A stretch of DNA of 64,000 bases from Arthrobacter mangrovi (GTDB lineage Bacteria > Actinomycetota > Actinomycetes > Actinomycetales > Micrococcaceae). Where the stretch lies: positions 1 to 64,000 of the forward strand of contig NZ_BRVS01000028.1 in NCBI RefSeq assembly GCF_026011795.1, in the 5' to 3' direction. Below, piece by piece: positions 38,649 to 48,333 of the stretch (positions are counted from its first letter, which is position 1; each line of letters opens with the position of its first letter). The position numbers were made by a program, and so were the translations under genes. The notes under the pieces were generated by a model. It worked only from the letters and a program-made list of their open reading frames with translations, made no database searches and was not told the origin of the DNA.

Positions 38649-39413
38649 TCAGCCCCGGCCCGCCTCGGGCCCGGGCGGCACCTGCCCTTCGGCCAGCCCG
38701 ATGTGCCGCAGGATGGCCCCGGCGCAAGCCTCCGGCCGCTCCCAATGCACCATGTGTCCGGCATCCGTGACGAGTTCATGCGACCAATCGGGGTGTGCGC
38801 GCAGGAATTCCTTTACCGCGTCGGGTGTCCGGATGCCGTCCCGCGTTCCCGTCACCACGAGCGTGGGTGCGGTAACCAGTGCGGGCACGTCAGTGGCGGC
38901 GCCGGTGATCCCGGCCTCCATGCTTTGGCGTACGACGGCGGGCGGCAGCGTGAAGGGGGCCAGGAACCTCCCGCGGTCCTCGCCCCGGGGTTCTTCGCCA
39001 CCGCGGAACCAGGCCGCGAGCATTTCATCGGCCGCTTCTCCATCCGGCGCCTCCGGACCGCCGAAAAGCCGGCGCAGCTTTTCCTCCGCCGCCGCGGACG
39101 GCGCCACCGGCACCATGCCCACCAGGGTGAGCGACGCCGTCGTCCGCGGGTAGCGCGCCGCGATGGTGGCGGCGATGCTGCCGCCGAGCGAATGCCCCAC
39201 CCAGTGGACGGGCGAGCGGCCGGAGAGCTCGAGCGCGAACAGGGCCGCGACGTTCTCCACCGTCCACTCGAAGTCGGGCTCGAGCGGCGCGCCGTAGCCC
39301 GGCAGGTCGAGGTTCAGCACCTGGCGCCCGGCATCCCGGAGCAGCCCGGCCACCGGGTTCCAGTAGCTCGCCGGGCACGCCCAGCCGTGCAGCAGGACAA
39401 TGGGAGCGCGCAT
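38649..39413 (-). CDS. Alpha/beta fold hydrolase
   Basis: The 254-residue protein has the oxyanion motif LLHGWACPASYW at the start, the nucleophile elbow GHSLGGS at about residues 79-85 and the catalytic His in DAGHMVHWERPEA. Its size, the early GW motif and the overall pattern resemble BioH-like carboxylesterases, but no biotin genes are present. ATG at 39413 (MRAPIVLL) is the normal start. It is divergent from the Pls-like gene across 87 bases and could be a trans-acting thioesterase for it; that is speculation. Confidence 0.82.
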   Translation of the reverse strand: MRAPIVLLHGWACPASYWNPVAGLLRDAGRQVLNLDLPGYGAPLEPDFEWTVENVAALFALELSGRSPVHWVGHSLGGSIAATIAARYPRTTASLTLVGMVPVAPSAAAEEKLRRLFGGPEAPDGEAADEMLAAWFRGGEEPRGEDRGRFLAPFTLPPAVVRQSMEAGITGAATDVPALVTAPTLVVTGTRDGIRTPDAVKEFLRAHPDWSHELVTDAGHMVHWERPEACAGAILRHIGLAEGQVPPGPEAGRG

Positions 39414-39500
39414 AGACCGATTATGCCAAGCCGCCCACTCCACAGCAGGTTCACAGTTACGCCACAGTAGGGGCTTACGGCCGGGCCCAACCGTGGAGAC

Positions 39501-42176
39501 ATGACAACTAACCTTGAAAAAGCCCCCCGTTTCCCTCATCGTCCCCCGGCTGGCGCGGCTACCACGGCTCCGGCCGGGAACGGTTCTCCAGGTACGCCCG
39601 CTTCGGGTACCCCCGCCGACCTTGAGCGCCGACTGGCGGATCTTCTCGCCTCGGTGGTGGACATGGCTGATGTCCCCTTGGACGCCGACTTCTTCCAGGA
39701 CCTGGGCGCGGATTCGCTGGTGATGGCGCAGTTCTGCGCCCGGGTGCGCAAGCAGCCTGACCTGCCCAAAGTGTCCATGAAGGACATCTACGGCAGCCCG
39801 AACATCACCGCCCTGGCGGCGGCTCTGCAGGCCCCCCTGCAGCAGGACGCGTCGCAGGCTCCCTCGCCGGCCCAAGCCTCCGTCCCGGAGGCGCCCGCGC
39901 CGATGGACGCACGGACATGGGAGTACTTTCTGTGCGGCGCTTTGCAGACGCTCGTCTACCTCGGCTACTGCGTAGTCCTCGGACTGCTGACGGTCGTGTG
40001 GTACCAGTGGGTGTTCCCGGAGTCGGGGCCGGGCAACCACCAATGGATGGACCACGGCCTGAGCTTCTTCGAGATCTACCTGCGGTCGACCGCCTACGCG
40101 GCGGCGGTGTTCCTGATCCTCTGCATCCTTCCGGTGGCAGGGAAATGGATCATCATCGGGCGCTTCCGTCCCCAGGAGATCCGCATCTGGAGCCTGGCCT
40201 ACTTCCGCTTCTGGCTGGTCAAGACCCTGATGCGCACCTCCCCCCTGTTGTTGCTCAGAGGCTCCCCGCTGACCACCTTCTATCTGCGGGCCATGGGGGC
40301 CAAGGTGGGCCGCAACGTCACGATCCTGACCAACCGGCTGCCCATCACCACCGACCTGCTCACGATCGGGGAGGGGACGGTGATCCGCAAGGACGCGGTT
40401 TTCAACGGCTACCGCGCCCACGGCGGCGTCATCCAGCTCGGCACGGTGACGCTGGGCCGGGACGTGATCGTGGGCGAGGGAAGCGTCCTGGACATCAACA
40501 CGGCCATGGGGGACGGCTCGCAGCTGGGCCACCGGTCCACCCTGTACAGCGGCCAGTCCGTTCCTACGGGCGAGCGGTGGCATGGATCCCCGGGCAGGCG
40601 CACGGACGTGGACTACGGCGGAGTCGAGGCCAGGCCCTACCGGCCGTGGCGCCGCGGTTGGTTCGCCACGTCCCAGGTCGTCAGCATGATCGGGTTGGGC
40701 CGCATCCTGCTGGGCCAGGTGGTCATGCTGGTCGTCCTGGCGGATCCGAACGTGGCGGCGCTTCTGGAGCCTCAGGATCTGTCGTTCACCAGCTGGATCT
40801 TCTATGCCGATGCCCTTTTCTACGCCGGCCTTTCCGTCTTCGGCGGGACGATCGTGTCATTGCTCATCGTCGCTACCGTGCCGCGGGTGCTCCAGCTCGC
40901 CGTCAAACCCGACATGGTGTATCCGCTGTTCGGGCTGCGGCACGCCGCCGAGCAGGCAGTATCGAAGATGACCAACAGGCCCATGCTGACGGGGTTGTTC
41001 GGCGACAGCTCGTACGTTGTGGATTACGTAGCGGCCATTGGGTACAAGCAGCCGCAGGTCGAACAGACCGGCTCGAATCTGGGTACCGGCTTCAAGCACG
41101 ACAACCCGTACCTGTCGGAGATCGGCACCGGCACGATGATCGCTGACGGGTTGTCCTTCATGAACACTGACTACTCGGCGACGTCGTTCAAGGTCAGCCG
41201 GGCGGCTATCGGCGCACGCAATTTCCTGGGCAACGCCGTTCTATACCCCGCGGGTGCAAGGACCGGGGACAACTGCCTGCTGGCCACCAAAGTGATGGTG
41301 CCCCTCGACGGCCCGGTCCGGCACGACATGGGCCTGCTCGGTTCGCCGCCGTTCGAGATCCCGCGCTCGGTCCTGCGGGACGCCCTTCCCGAGGAGCATA
41401 GGGGCCGCGCCCGACTCCGCCGGGACCTGGCGGCCAAGAACAGACACAACCTGCGTTCGATGGCCCTCTTGATGCTCGTTCGATGGCTGAACGTATCGCT
41501 GGCCATGCTGATCATGTTTGCCGCCCTCGAGCTGTCCGACCAGTTCGGTTTCCTTGCGCTCAGCACGGGCTTCGTCATGACGCTTGTGGTCGGGTCGCTG
41601 GTCCCGATCGGCATCGAGCGCCTCACCACCGGGTTCCGGCGGCTGAAGCCCCGGCTCTGCTCCATCTACGACCCCTACTTCTGGTTCCACGAGCGGTACT
41701 GGAAGATGTCGCTGCAGCACCGGTACGCGACAATTTTCAACGGAACACCGTTCAAGCCGCTGGTCTGGCGCCTGCTGGGCGTGCGGATCGGTTCCCGGGT
41801 CTTCGATGACGGCTGCGGAATCATCGAGCGGACCCTGGTCACGGTAGGCTCCCGCTGCACGCTGAACAACGGCACCACGATCCAGTCCCATTCCCAGGAG
41901 GACGGGATGTTCAAGTCCGACTACGACGTCATCGGGGACGACGTCACGCTCGGAGTCGGTGCCTTTGTCCACTACGGCGTGACGATCGAAGACGGCGCCG
42001 TCGTCGCCGCGGACTCCTTCGTGATGAAGGGGACGACGCTCACCCAGGGAACCCTGTGGGGCGGCAACCCGGCGGAAGAAGCCCGAGCGGCCATCACAGG
42101 AGGTCCTCGGCCGCGTGACGACGAAGGCCCCGCGCAGCCGCTGCCTTGCCGCACCGGGGCCGACGCCGGAGATTAG
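39501..42176 (+). CDS. Pls/PosA-family NRPS-like protein lacking the adenylation domain
   Basis: The 891-residue protein opens with a carrier domain (about 35-110) whose phosphopantetheine serine is Ser72 in LGADSLVMAQF. It continues with the membrane-embedded terminal region of poly-lysine synthetase type. About six hydrophobic segments alternate with three left-handed beta-helix blocks: near 265-370 (VGRNVTILTNRLPITTDLL), 530-610 (IGTGTMIADGLSFMNTDYS) and 760-870 (IGSRVFDDGCGIIERTL). Known Pls/PosA proteins carry an N-terminal adenylation domain of about 500 residues; none is here or next door. The aminoacyl group must be loaded by another protein. Product unknown. Confidence 0.85.
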   Translation: MTTNLEKAPRFPHRPPAGAATTAPAGNGSPGTPASGTPADLERRLADLLASVVDMADVPLDADFFQDLGADSLVMAQFCARVRKQPDLPKVSMKDIYGSPNITALAAALQAPLQQDASQAPSPAQASVPEAPAPMDARTWEYFLCGALQTLVYLGYCVVLGLLTVVWYQWVFPESGPGNHQWMDHGLSFFEIYLRSTAYAAAVFLILCILPVAGKWIIIGRFRPQEIRIWSLAYFRFWLVKTLMRTSPLLLLRGSPLTTFYLRAMGAKVGRNVTILTNRLPITTDLLTIGEGTVIRKDAVFNGYRAHGGVIQLGTVTLGRDVIVGEGSVLDINTAMGDGSQLGHRSTLYSGQSVPTGERWHGSPGRRTDVDYGGVEARPYRPWRRGWFATSQVVSMIGLGRILLGQVVMLVVLADPNVAALLEPQDLSFTSWIFYADALFYAGLSVFGGTIVSLLIVATVPRVLQLAVKPDMVYPLFGLRHAAEQAVSKMTNRPMLTGLFGDSSYVVDYVAAIGYKQPQVEQTGSNLGTGFKHDNPYLSEIGTGTMIADGLSFMNTDYSATSFKVSRAAIGARNFLGNAVLYPAGARTGDNCLLATKVMVPLDGPVRHDMGLLGSPPFEIPRSVLRDALPEEHRGRARLRRDLAAKNRHNLRSMALLMLVRWLNVSLAMLIMFAALELSDQFGFLALSTGFVMTLVVGSLVPIGIERLTTGFRRLKPRLCSIYDPYFWFHERYWKMSLQHRYATIFNGTPFKPLVWRLLGVRIGSRVFDDGCGIIERTLVTVGSRCTLNNGTTIQSHSQEDGMFKSDYDVIGDDVTLGVGAFVHYGVTIEDGAVVAADSFVMKGTTLTQGTLWGGNPAEEARAAITGGPRPRDDEGPAQPLPCRTGADAGD

Positions 42177-42202
42177 GGTAGTAAATCGTTTCGTAATCAT
42201 GG

Positions 42203-42221
42203 TCACCCTAGGCTAGCCTTA
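42203..42221 (+). promoter_or_regulatory. IdeR/DtxR-like iron box before the siderophore permease operon
   Basis: TCACCCTAGGCTAGCCTTA matches the IdeR consensus at about 13 of 19 positions, with the TAGGCTA core intact. It lies 33 bases before the permease start. A second box of the same kind precedes the binding-protein gene at 27813. Confidence 0.65.
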
Positions 42222-42253
42222 CTTAAGCTTTGTTGGGCCGTCCGGAGGTGAAC

Positions 42254-43396
42254 GTGGGAGCAGAGGCGCATCTGCCCGTCCGCGCTGTGCCGCGCCCGCC
42301 AGCAGACGGCGCCCCGGACACTCACTACCCGATTGCCGCACGCGGCGACGAGGCGGGGCTGTTGGCGCCTTCCACCCTCGCGGCCTCCCGGGAAAGGGCC
42401 GGGATCGGGCGCATGGTTTCCGGGCTGGTGCTGGCCCTCGGGGTGCTGGCGCTGGTGTGCCTGGCATCGCTGGCGTTCGGGGCGCGGCAGATTCCGTTCG
42501 AGACTCTGGTCCAGGCGCTGACCAATTTCGACCCCGCCAACGGTGACCATGCCGTAGTGCATGCCCGCATCCCGCGGACGGTCACCGGGCTGCTGGTCGG
42601 TGCCGCGCTCGGAGTGGCGGGCACGGCGATGCAGGGCGTGGCACGCAATCCGCTGGCGGACCCGGGCATCCTGGGCGTCAATGCCGGCGCCGCGCTGGCC
42701 GTGGTCACCGGAATCTACCTCTTTGGCGTAGCGGAGCTGACCGGGTACATCTGGTTCGCGTTTGCGGGCGCGGCGCTCGCGGCAGCCGTCGTCTACGGGA
42801 TCGCAGCCATCGGCCGGGAAGGTGCGACGCCGATCAAGCTGGCGCTGGCCGGGGCGGCGCTGACCGCGGGATTGAGTTCGCTGATGAACGGCGTGCTGGT
42901 CAGCAGCCAGGACACGCTGGACGCCTTCCGGTTCTGGCAGATCGGCAGCGTGGGCGGCCGCGGCTGGGACGCGATCGGGGCCGTGCTGCCCTTCATCGCC
43001 GCCGGATTGCTGCTGACCTTGTTCACCGGCCGGCTCCTCAACAACTTCGCGCTCGGCGACGATGTGGCCCGGGGGCTGGGCCAGCGGGTCGGGCTCAGCC
43101 GTGCCTTTACCGCGCTCGGCGTCGTGGTGCTCTGCGGCGCCGCCACTGCGCTGGCCGGCCCCATCGCCTTCGTCGGGCTGGTCATCCCGCACCTGGTGCG
43201 CTCGTTCACGGGCCCCGACTACCGGTGGATCCTGCCGTACGCGCTGCTGCTCGCGCCGGTGCTGCTGCTCGGCGCGGACATCGTCGGCCGGCTCGTCGCG
43301 CTGCCCGGCGAAATCCAGGCCGGGATCATGACCGCGGTCATCGGGGCCCCGGTGTTCATCTGGATTGTCCGGCGGCGGAAGACGGCCGGGCTGTGA
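42254..43396 (+). CDS. FecCD-type iron-siderophore ABC permease, subunit 1
   Basis: The protein has 380 residues. A polar 60-residue N-terminus precedes about ten hydrophobic segments. FecCD signatures are ARIPRTVTGLLVGAALGVAGTAMQGVARNPLADPGILGVNAG and GPIAFVGLVIPHLVR. GTG at 42254 was chosen because GGAGG lies 5 bases upstream; TTG at 42230 and GTG at 42248 are in-frame alternatives. It is first in a four-gene operon and its stop overlaps the next start (GTGA at 43393). It imports a ferric siderophore together with the other subunits. Confidence 0.93.
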   Translation: MGAEAHLPVRAVPRPPADGAPDTHYPIAARGDEAGLLAPSTLAASRERAGIGRMVSGLVLALGVLALVCLASLAFGARQIPFETLVQALTNFDPANGDHAVVHARIPRTVTGLLVGAALGVAGTAMQGVARNPLADPGILGVNAGAALAVVTGIYLFGVAELTGYIWFAFAGAALAAAVVYGIAAIGREGATPIKLALAGAALTAGLSSLMNGVLVSSQDTLDAFRFWQIGSVGGRGWDAIGAVLPFIAAGLLLTLFTGRLLNNFALGDDVARGLGQRVGLSRAFTALGVVVLCGAATALAGPIAFVGLVIPHLVRSFTGPDYRWILPYALLLAPVLLLGADIVGRLVALPGEIQAGIMTAVIGAPVFIWIVRRRKTAGL

Positions 43397-44493
43397 GCGC
43401 CCCCGCGGGCGCCCTCGCCGGCCGGGCCGTTGCCTCGACGCCCGCCGTGGCCAGCATGCCCCGCCACCGGGCCCGGCACCGCCGGCGCCTCGTGTGCGCT
43501 GCCCTCGCGGGCGCCGTCGTCGTCCTCTTCCTCATCAACGTCCTCCTGGGCACGTACACGGTGACGATTCCGGACTTCGTCAGGCTGCTGGCGGGGGAGC
43601 GGATTCCCGGGGCGAGCTTCATCGTGATGGAGAGCAAGCTGCCGCGGGCGGTGGTCGGCACGCTGATCGGGATCGCCTTCGGCATCGCCGGCTCGATCTT
43701 CCAGACGATGCTGCGCAACCCGCTGGCCAGCCCGGACATCATCGGCATCAGCTACGGGGCCAGCGCCTCCGCCGTCGCGGCGATCGTGGTCTTCGGGGCC
43801 ACGGGCCTGGCCGTGTCGGCGTCCGCGATGCTCGGGGCCCTCGGAATCGCGCTGCTCATCTACCTGCTGTCCTATCGGCGCTCCGGGCGCTCCGGGCATT
43901 CGGCGGCCGGCGCGCGGCTGGTGCTGGTGGGCATCGGGTTCGCCGCGATGATGCAGGCCCTGGTCAGCTACCTGATGACGCGCACCGACATCCGGACCGC
44001 GCAGGACGCATTGGTCTGGCTGAACGGCTCGCTCAACTCCAGCAACTGGGACCGGGTGCTCATCCTCGCGGCGAGCCTGGCGCTGCTGCTGCCCGCCACG
44101 GCCCTGCTCGCCCGCAGCCTGCGCGGGCTGGAAATGGGTGACGACGCCGCGGCCGGGCTGGGCGTCCGCGTGGCCCCCTCACGGCTGGGACTGGTGGTGA
44201 CCGCGGTGCTGCTGGCCGCCGTCGCCACTGCCGCCGCGGGCCCGGTGGCGTTCGTGGCGTTCCTGTCCGGTCCGATCGCGCGCCGGCTGCTGCGCGGGGC
44301 CGGCTCGCTGGCCGTCTCGGCGCTGGTCGGCGCGGTCATCGTGCTCGCCGCGGACTTCACCGGCGCCAACCTGTTCCCCCTGTACCTGACCGACGGCACG
44401 TCGCTGCCGGTTGGAGTCGTGACCGGCGCGCTGGGAGCGCCGTTCCTGCTCTGGCTGCTGGTCACCGCCAACCGCGTCGGCCGAGGAGGCTAA
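43393..44493 (+). CDS. FecCD-type iron-siderophore ABC permease, subunit 2
   Basis: The protein has 366 residues with a basic N-terminus (MPRHRARHRRR) and then about ten hydrophobic segments. The family block is KLPRAVVGTLIGIAFGIAGSIFQTMLRNPLASPDIIGISYGAS, with AAGPVAFVAFLSGPIARRL as the late signature. GTG at 43393 overlaps the stop of subunit 1. It forms the heterodimeric pore with the preceding protein. The ATPase start follows directly on its stop. Confidence 0.93.
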   Translation: MSAPAGALAGRAVASTPAVASMPRHRARHRRRLVCAALAGAVVVLFLINVLLGTYTVTIPDFVRLLAGERIPGASFIVMESKLPRAVVGTLIGIAFGIAGSIFQTMLRNPLASPDIIGISYGASASAVAAIVVFGATGLAVSASAMLGALGIALLIYLLSYRRSGRSGHSAAGARLVLVGIGFAAMMQALVSYLMTRTDIRTAQDALVWLNGSLNSSNWDRVLILAASLALLLPATALLARSLRGLEMGDDAAAGLGVRVAPSRLGLVVTAVLLAAVATAAAGPVAFVAFLSGPIARRLLRGAGSLAVSALVGAVIVLAADFTGANLFPLYLTDGTSLPVGVVTGALGAPFLLWLLVTANRVGRGG

Positions 44494-45303
44494 ATGCGCA
44501 CCCTTCAAGCCCGCGACGTCACCCTCGCCTACGACCGCCGTACGGTGGTGCGGGACCTGAGCGTGGCCCTGCCGGCGGGCAAAGTCACGATCATCGTCGG
44601 CGCCAACGCCTGCGGCAAGTCGACGCTGCTGCGCGGGCTGGCCAGGTTGCTCAAGCCGGCCGGCGGCTCGGTGCTCCTGGACGGGAAGGACATACACGCC
44701 CAGTCCACCCGGGACGTGGCCAAGGTGCTCGGGCTGCTGCCGCAGACCCCGGTGGCGCCGGACGGCCTGACCGTGGCCGAACTGGTGGGCCGCGGCCGCT
44801 ACCCGCACCAGGGCTGGTTCCGCCAGTGGACCGCCCGCGACGAGGACGCCGTCAACACCGCGATGGCGGCCACCGACACCCTGGAGCTCGCGGGCCGGGA
44901 CGTCGACGAGCTTTCCGGCGGACAGCGGCAGCGCGCGTGGATCGCCATGGCGCTCGCGCAGGAGACCGACATCCTGCTCCTCGATGAGCCGACCACCTTC
45001 CTCGACGTGACCCACCAGATCGAGGTGCTGGACCTGGTCACCGACCTCAACCGGCGCCGCGGGACCACGGTCGCGATCGTGCTGCATGACCTGAACCTGG
45101 CCGCCCGCTACGCCGACCACCTGATCGCCATGAAGGCCGGATCCGTCGTCGCCCAGGGCACGCCCGCCGAAGTCGTGACCGGGGCCCTGGTCGCCGAGGT
45201 CTTCGGCCTCGAATCGCACGTCATGCCGGACCCCGTGTCCGGCACGCCGATGGTCATCCCCGTCGGCCGCCACCACAGCCAAATCGAACGGAGCACATCA
45301 TGA
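44494..45303 (+). CDS. Iron-siderophore ABC transporter ATP-binding protein
   Basis: The 269-residue FepC-like ATPase has Walker [10 protein letters not shown] at residues 36-44, the signature [10 protein letters not shown] at 140-149, Walker [14 protein letters not shown] and the H-loop HDLN. It powers import by the two FecCD permeases encoded just upstream. It overlaps the siderophore-interacting protein by 4 bases. No binding protein is in this operon; the lipoprotein at 27867 is the likely one. Confidence 0.95.
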   Translation: MRTLQARDVTLAYDRRTVVRDLSVALPAGKVTIIVGANACGKSTLLRGLARLLKPAGGSVLLDGKDIHAQSTRDVAKVLGLLPQTPVAPDGLTVAELVGRGRYPHQGWFRQWTARDEDAVNTAMAATDTLELAGRDVDELSGGQRQRAWIAMALAQETDILLLDEPTTFLDVTHQIEVLDLVTDLNRRRGTTVAIVLHDLNLAARYADHLIAMKAGSVVAQGTPAEVVTGALVAEVFGLESHVMPDPVSGTPMVIPVGRHHSQIERSTS

Positions 45304-46292
45304 CCGCTGTTGCCACCGAGACCGCCGCCGTTACCCCGGTGCTGGCCTTCGACGTCGAGGTCGCCGCGGTGCGCGCGCTGTCGCCGAGCTTCCGCCGCGT
45401 GACGTTCGCGGGGGAGGGGCTGCGCCAATTCGGCGTGGGCGGTCCCACCCTTGACCTGCGGATCAAGGTGGTCATCCCGGCCACGGACGACGGCGGGGCA
45501 ACGGTTCCGCTGCCGGAGTTCGGGGTGCCCGGGGGCGTCAGCGGTGCGCGGGAACTCACAGGCGGGTGGTACCAGCACTGGCTCTCGTTGGACGAGCGCA
45601 CCCGCGGCTCCATGCGCACCTACACGGTCCGCGAGCTGCGTGGCGGCGACCGGCCCGAGCTGGACGTTGATTTCGTGATGCACTTCGACGCGGACGGCAA
45701 CGGCGGGCCGGCGTCCGTCTGGGCCAGCGCCGCGGTTCCGGGGGACCGGGTGACGATCATCGGCCCGAACCTCGAGGCCGCGACCTGCCCCACCGCCAAG
45801 GCCTACGGCGGGATCGAGTGGCGGCCCGGCCTGGCCTCGCACGTATTGCTGGCGGGGGACGAAACGGCGGTGCCTGCCATCGCGGCCATCCTGGAGGCGA
45901 TGCCGGCGGACATGAGCGGCCATGCCATCCTTGAGGTCCCGGCCGCCACCGATTTCCAGCCCCTGGTCCACCCGGCTGGTGTGCAGGTCAGCTGGCTGGC
46001 CCGGGGCACCCGGCCGCACGGCGAGCTGCTGGACGCCGCGGTCCGCACCGCCGTCGCCGTTCCCGCCGCGGGCCTGACCCCCGAACGCGGGACGGAACCG
46101 GAGGACGTCGACATCGACCAGGTCATCCTCTGGGAAACCACCACCGGCTCCACCCGCCCGTTCTACGCCTGGATCGCCGGTGAGGCGGCCGTGATCCGCG
46201 AACTGCGCCGTTACCTGGTCCGCGACGTCGGAATCGACCGTAAGCAGGTGGCCTTCATGGGCTACTGGCGCCGGGGCAAGGCCGAGCTCTGA
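45300..46292 (+). CDS. Siderophore-interacting protein (FAD ferric-siderophore reductase)
   Basis: The 330-residue SIP-family protein has an N-terminal FAD-binding barrel ([17 protein letters not shown], then RTYTVRELR) and a C-terminal NAD(P)H-type domain ([20 protein letters not shown], then a late [19 protein letters not shown]). It reduces the imported ferric siderophore to release iron in the cytoplasm. It starts inside the ATPase stop (ATGA) and ends the operon. Confidence 0.92.
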   Translation: MTAVATETAAVTPVLAFDVEVAAVRALSPSFRRVTFAGEGLRQFGVGGPTLDLRIKVVIPATDDGGATVPLPEFGVPGGVSGARELTGGWYQHWLSLDERTRGSMRTYTVRELRGGDRPELDVDFVMHFDADGNGGPASVWASAAVPGDRVTIIGPNLEAATCPTAKAYGGIEWRPGLASHVLLAGDETAVPAIAAILEAMPADMSGHAILEVPAATDFQPLVHPAGVQVSWLARGTRPHGELLDAAVRTAVAVPAAGLTPERGTEPEDVDIDQVILWETTTGSTRPFYAWIAGEAAVIRELRRYLVRDVGIDRKQVAFMGYWRRGKAEL

Positions 46293-46347
46293 GCCGCCGG
46301 TCCGCCGCCGGGCCCGCACTGCGCGTGCCGCGGGCGAGAATGGAGCC

Positions 46348-46686
46348 ATGACCCTGGCCAAATCCGCCCTCCTGTTTGCCCTTGCCGCGCTGGCCGAGAT
46401 CGGCGGCGCCTGGCTGATCTGGCAGGCGGTGCGGGAAGACCGCGGCTGGTGGTTCGCCGGCCTCGGCGTCATGGCGCTGGGAGCCTACGGCTTCATCGCC
46501 GCGCTGCAGCCGGATGCCAACTTCGGCCGCGTGCTGGCCGGCTACGGCGGGGTCTTCATCGCCGGCTCGCTGGCCTGGGGCATGGTCGTGGACGGCTTCC
46601 GGCCGGACCGCTGGGACTACCTTGGCGCCGGTATCGCCCTCGTCGGCGTGGCCGTGCTGATGTACGCCCCGCGCAACGCCAGCTGA
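46348..46686 (+). CDS. YnfA/UPF0060 family small membrane protein
   Basis: The protein has 112 residues with four hydrophobic segments: [21 protein letters not shown], then [22 protein letters not shown] and the [17 protein letters not shown] loop, which is the family signature. The family resembles small multidrug transporters; its physiological substrate is unclear. It lies alone between the iron operon and the SGNH hydrolase. Confidence 0.9.
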   Translation: MTLAKSALLFALAALAEIGGAWLIWQAVREDRGWWFAGLGVMALGAYGFIAALQPDANFGRVLAGYGGVFIAGSLAWGMVVDGFRPDRWDYLGAGIALVGVAVLMYAPRNAS

Positions 46687-46725
46687 CCGGCGGAGGCGGG
46701 GACCGCCGTCGTCCATTAGCCTGTG

Positions 46726-47502
46726 ATGGTGACTTTTACGCACCGTTATGTTGCCCTGGGGGATTCCTTCACCGAAGGCGTCGGCGACCGGGATCCGAAG
46801 CTGCCCAACGGCGTCCGCGGCTGGGCGGACCGGGTGGCCGAGCAGCTGATGCTCGCCGACGCGGACTGGGGCTACGCCAACCTGGCGATCCGCGGCCGGA
46901 AGCTGCGCCAGGTTATCGAGGAGCAGCTCGAGCCCGCGCTGGCGCTGCGGCCGACCCTCGTGACGCTCTACGCCGGCGGCAACGACATCCTGAGGCCCAG
47001 CGTGGACATTGACGCGCTGATGGGAATGTACGACGGCGGCGTGGCCCGGCTGGTGGATTCCGGCGCGGACGTGGTGCTCTTCACCGGCTTCGATTCCGCC
47101 GGGTCCGCCGTCTTCGGGAAGACCCGCGGCCGCACCGCAATCTACAACGAGTGGGTCCGCGAGATCGCCGACCGGCGCGGCGCAAAGATCGTGGACTACT
47201 GGCGGCTGCGTGAATTCCAGGACTGGCGGTACTGGGACGAGGACCGGCTGCACATGTCCGCGGCCGGCCACACGCTGATGGCCAAGCGCGTGCTCGAGGT
47301 GCTGCAGCATGACGACCTGATCGAGCTGCCGGAACTGCCGGCCCTGGCCACGCTGTCACGGCGGGAGTCGCTGGCGGCCAACGCGCGCTGGGCCCGCGAA
47401 CACCTCGGCCCTTGGCTGGGCCGCCGGCTGCGCGGGGTTTCCTCCGGCGACAGCCTCCGGCCGAAGTACCCCGAGCTGACGTCGCTCGCGCCGCGCAGCT
47501 GA
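46726..47502 (+). CDS. SGNH/GDSL-family hydrolase
   Basis: The protein has 258 residues. Block I is ALGDSFTEGVGD (nucleophile Ser about 14), block III is YAGGNDILRP and the catalytic Asp-His is in DRLHMSAAGHTL. No signal peptide, so it is an intracellular esterase or lipase-like enzyme. The ATG at 46726 is preceded by a TTAGCCT -10-type box 6 bases away (leaderless). About 60 C-terminal residues after the catalytic His are basic and of unknown role. The substrate is unknown. Confidence 0.88.
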   Translation: MVTFTHRYVALGDSFTEGVGDRDPKLPNGVRGWADRVAEQLMLADADWGYANLAIRGRKLRQVIEEQLEPALALRPTLVTLYAGGNDILRPSVDIDALMGMYDGGVARLVDSGADVVLFTGFDSAGSAVFGKTRGRTAIYNEWVREIADRRGAKIVDYWRLREFQDWRYWDEDRLHMSAAGHTLMAKRVLEVLQHDDLIELPELPALATLSRRESLAANARWAREHLGPWLGRRLRGVSSGDSLRPKYPELTSLAPRS

Positions 47503-47589
47503 GGTGCGTCCCGCCCCGGTGCCAGGCCCGCGCTGAGGCTTGGCTTTCCTCGCTGGAACCGGCCGCGGAATGATGGTTCGCTAGGAACC

Positions 47590-48333
47590 ATGGGCAGCCA
47601 ACCTGATTTTTCCGCGACGGCCAGCGGCCAGCACGACGACGAGCCGCACGGCGGCGGCATCGCGACCAGGCTCAATTGGCTCCGGGCCGGCGTGCTCGGC
47701 GCCAATGACGGCATTGTGTCCGTGGCCGCCATCGTGGTGGGCGTGGCCGGTGCGACCACGGACATCGGCACCCTGCTCACGGCCACGCTCGCCGCGGTCA
47801 TCGGCGGCGCCATTTCCATGGCCCTGGGCGAGTATGTCTCGGTTTCCAGCTCCAGCGACAGCCAGAAGGCGCTGATCGCCAAGGAGACATGGGAACTGGA
47901 GACCATGCCGGAGGAGGAGCTCGCCGAGCTGGCCGCGATCTACGAGGCCAAGGGCGTCAGCTCCGCCACCGCGCAGCAGGTGGCCAAGGAGCTGACCGAA
48001 CACGACGCGCTCGGGGCGCACCTGGAAGCGGAGCTGGGCATCGACCGGCACGAGGTGGTCAGCCCCTGGCACGCCGCCTTCGCCTCCTTCGTGGCGTTCA
48101 TCGCGGGCGCGGCGCTGCCGGCCCTGGCCATCCTCCTGCCGCCCGAGGGGCTGCGTGTACCGATCGCCTTCGCGGCGACGCTGATGGCGCTCGCCGGCAC
48201 GGGCGGACTGGGCGCCTACCTCGGCGGGGCGCGCATCATGCCCGCGGTGGTCCGGGTGGTGCTCGGCGGACTGCTGGCGCTGGTGGCCACCTACCTGATC
48301 GGCAGTTGGCTGGGGGCCGCGGGAGTCGTCTGA
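47590..48333 (+). CDS. VIT1/CCC1-family iron/manganese transporter-like protein
   Basis: The protein has 247 residues with hydrophobic segments at both ends and a hydrophilic middle (about 85-150) rich in Glu, as in the metal-collecting helical domain of VIT proteins. LNWLRAGVLGANDGIVSVAAIVVGVAGA is the family start block and GGAISMALGEYVSVSSSSDSQ the second. It would move ferrous iron or manganese out of the cytoplasm. The nearby siderophore importer makes a link with iron balance plausible. No iron box is seen before it. Confidence 0.88.
   Translation: MGSQPDFSATASGQHDDEPHGGGIATRLNWLRAGVLGANDGIVSVAAIVVGVAGATTDIGTLLTATLAAVIGGAISMALGEYVSVSSSSDSQKALIAKETWELETMPEEELAELAAIYEAKGVSSATAQQVAKELTEHDALGAHLEAELGIDRHEVVSPWHAAFASFVAFIAGAALPALAILLPPEGLRVPIAFAATLMALAGTGGLGAYLGGARIMPAVVRVVLGGLLALVATYLIGSWLGAAGVV

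Noticed and set aside
39420-39500. Iron box before the Pls-like gene
   Set aside because: No GGCTA-centred palindrome found; only a GGAG ribosome site is clear.
43225-43392. Longer start for the second FecCD permease
   Set aside because: It would overlap the first permease by 170 bases; GTG at 43393 gives the normal GTGA coupling.
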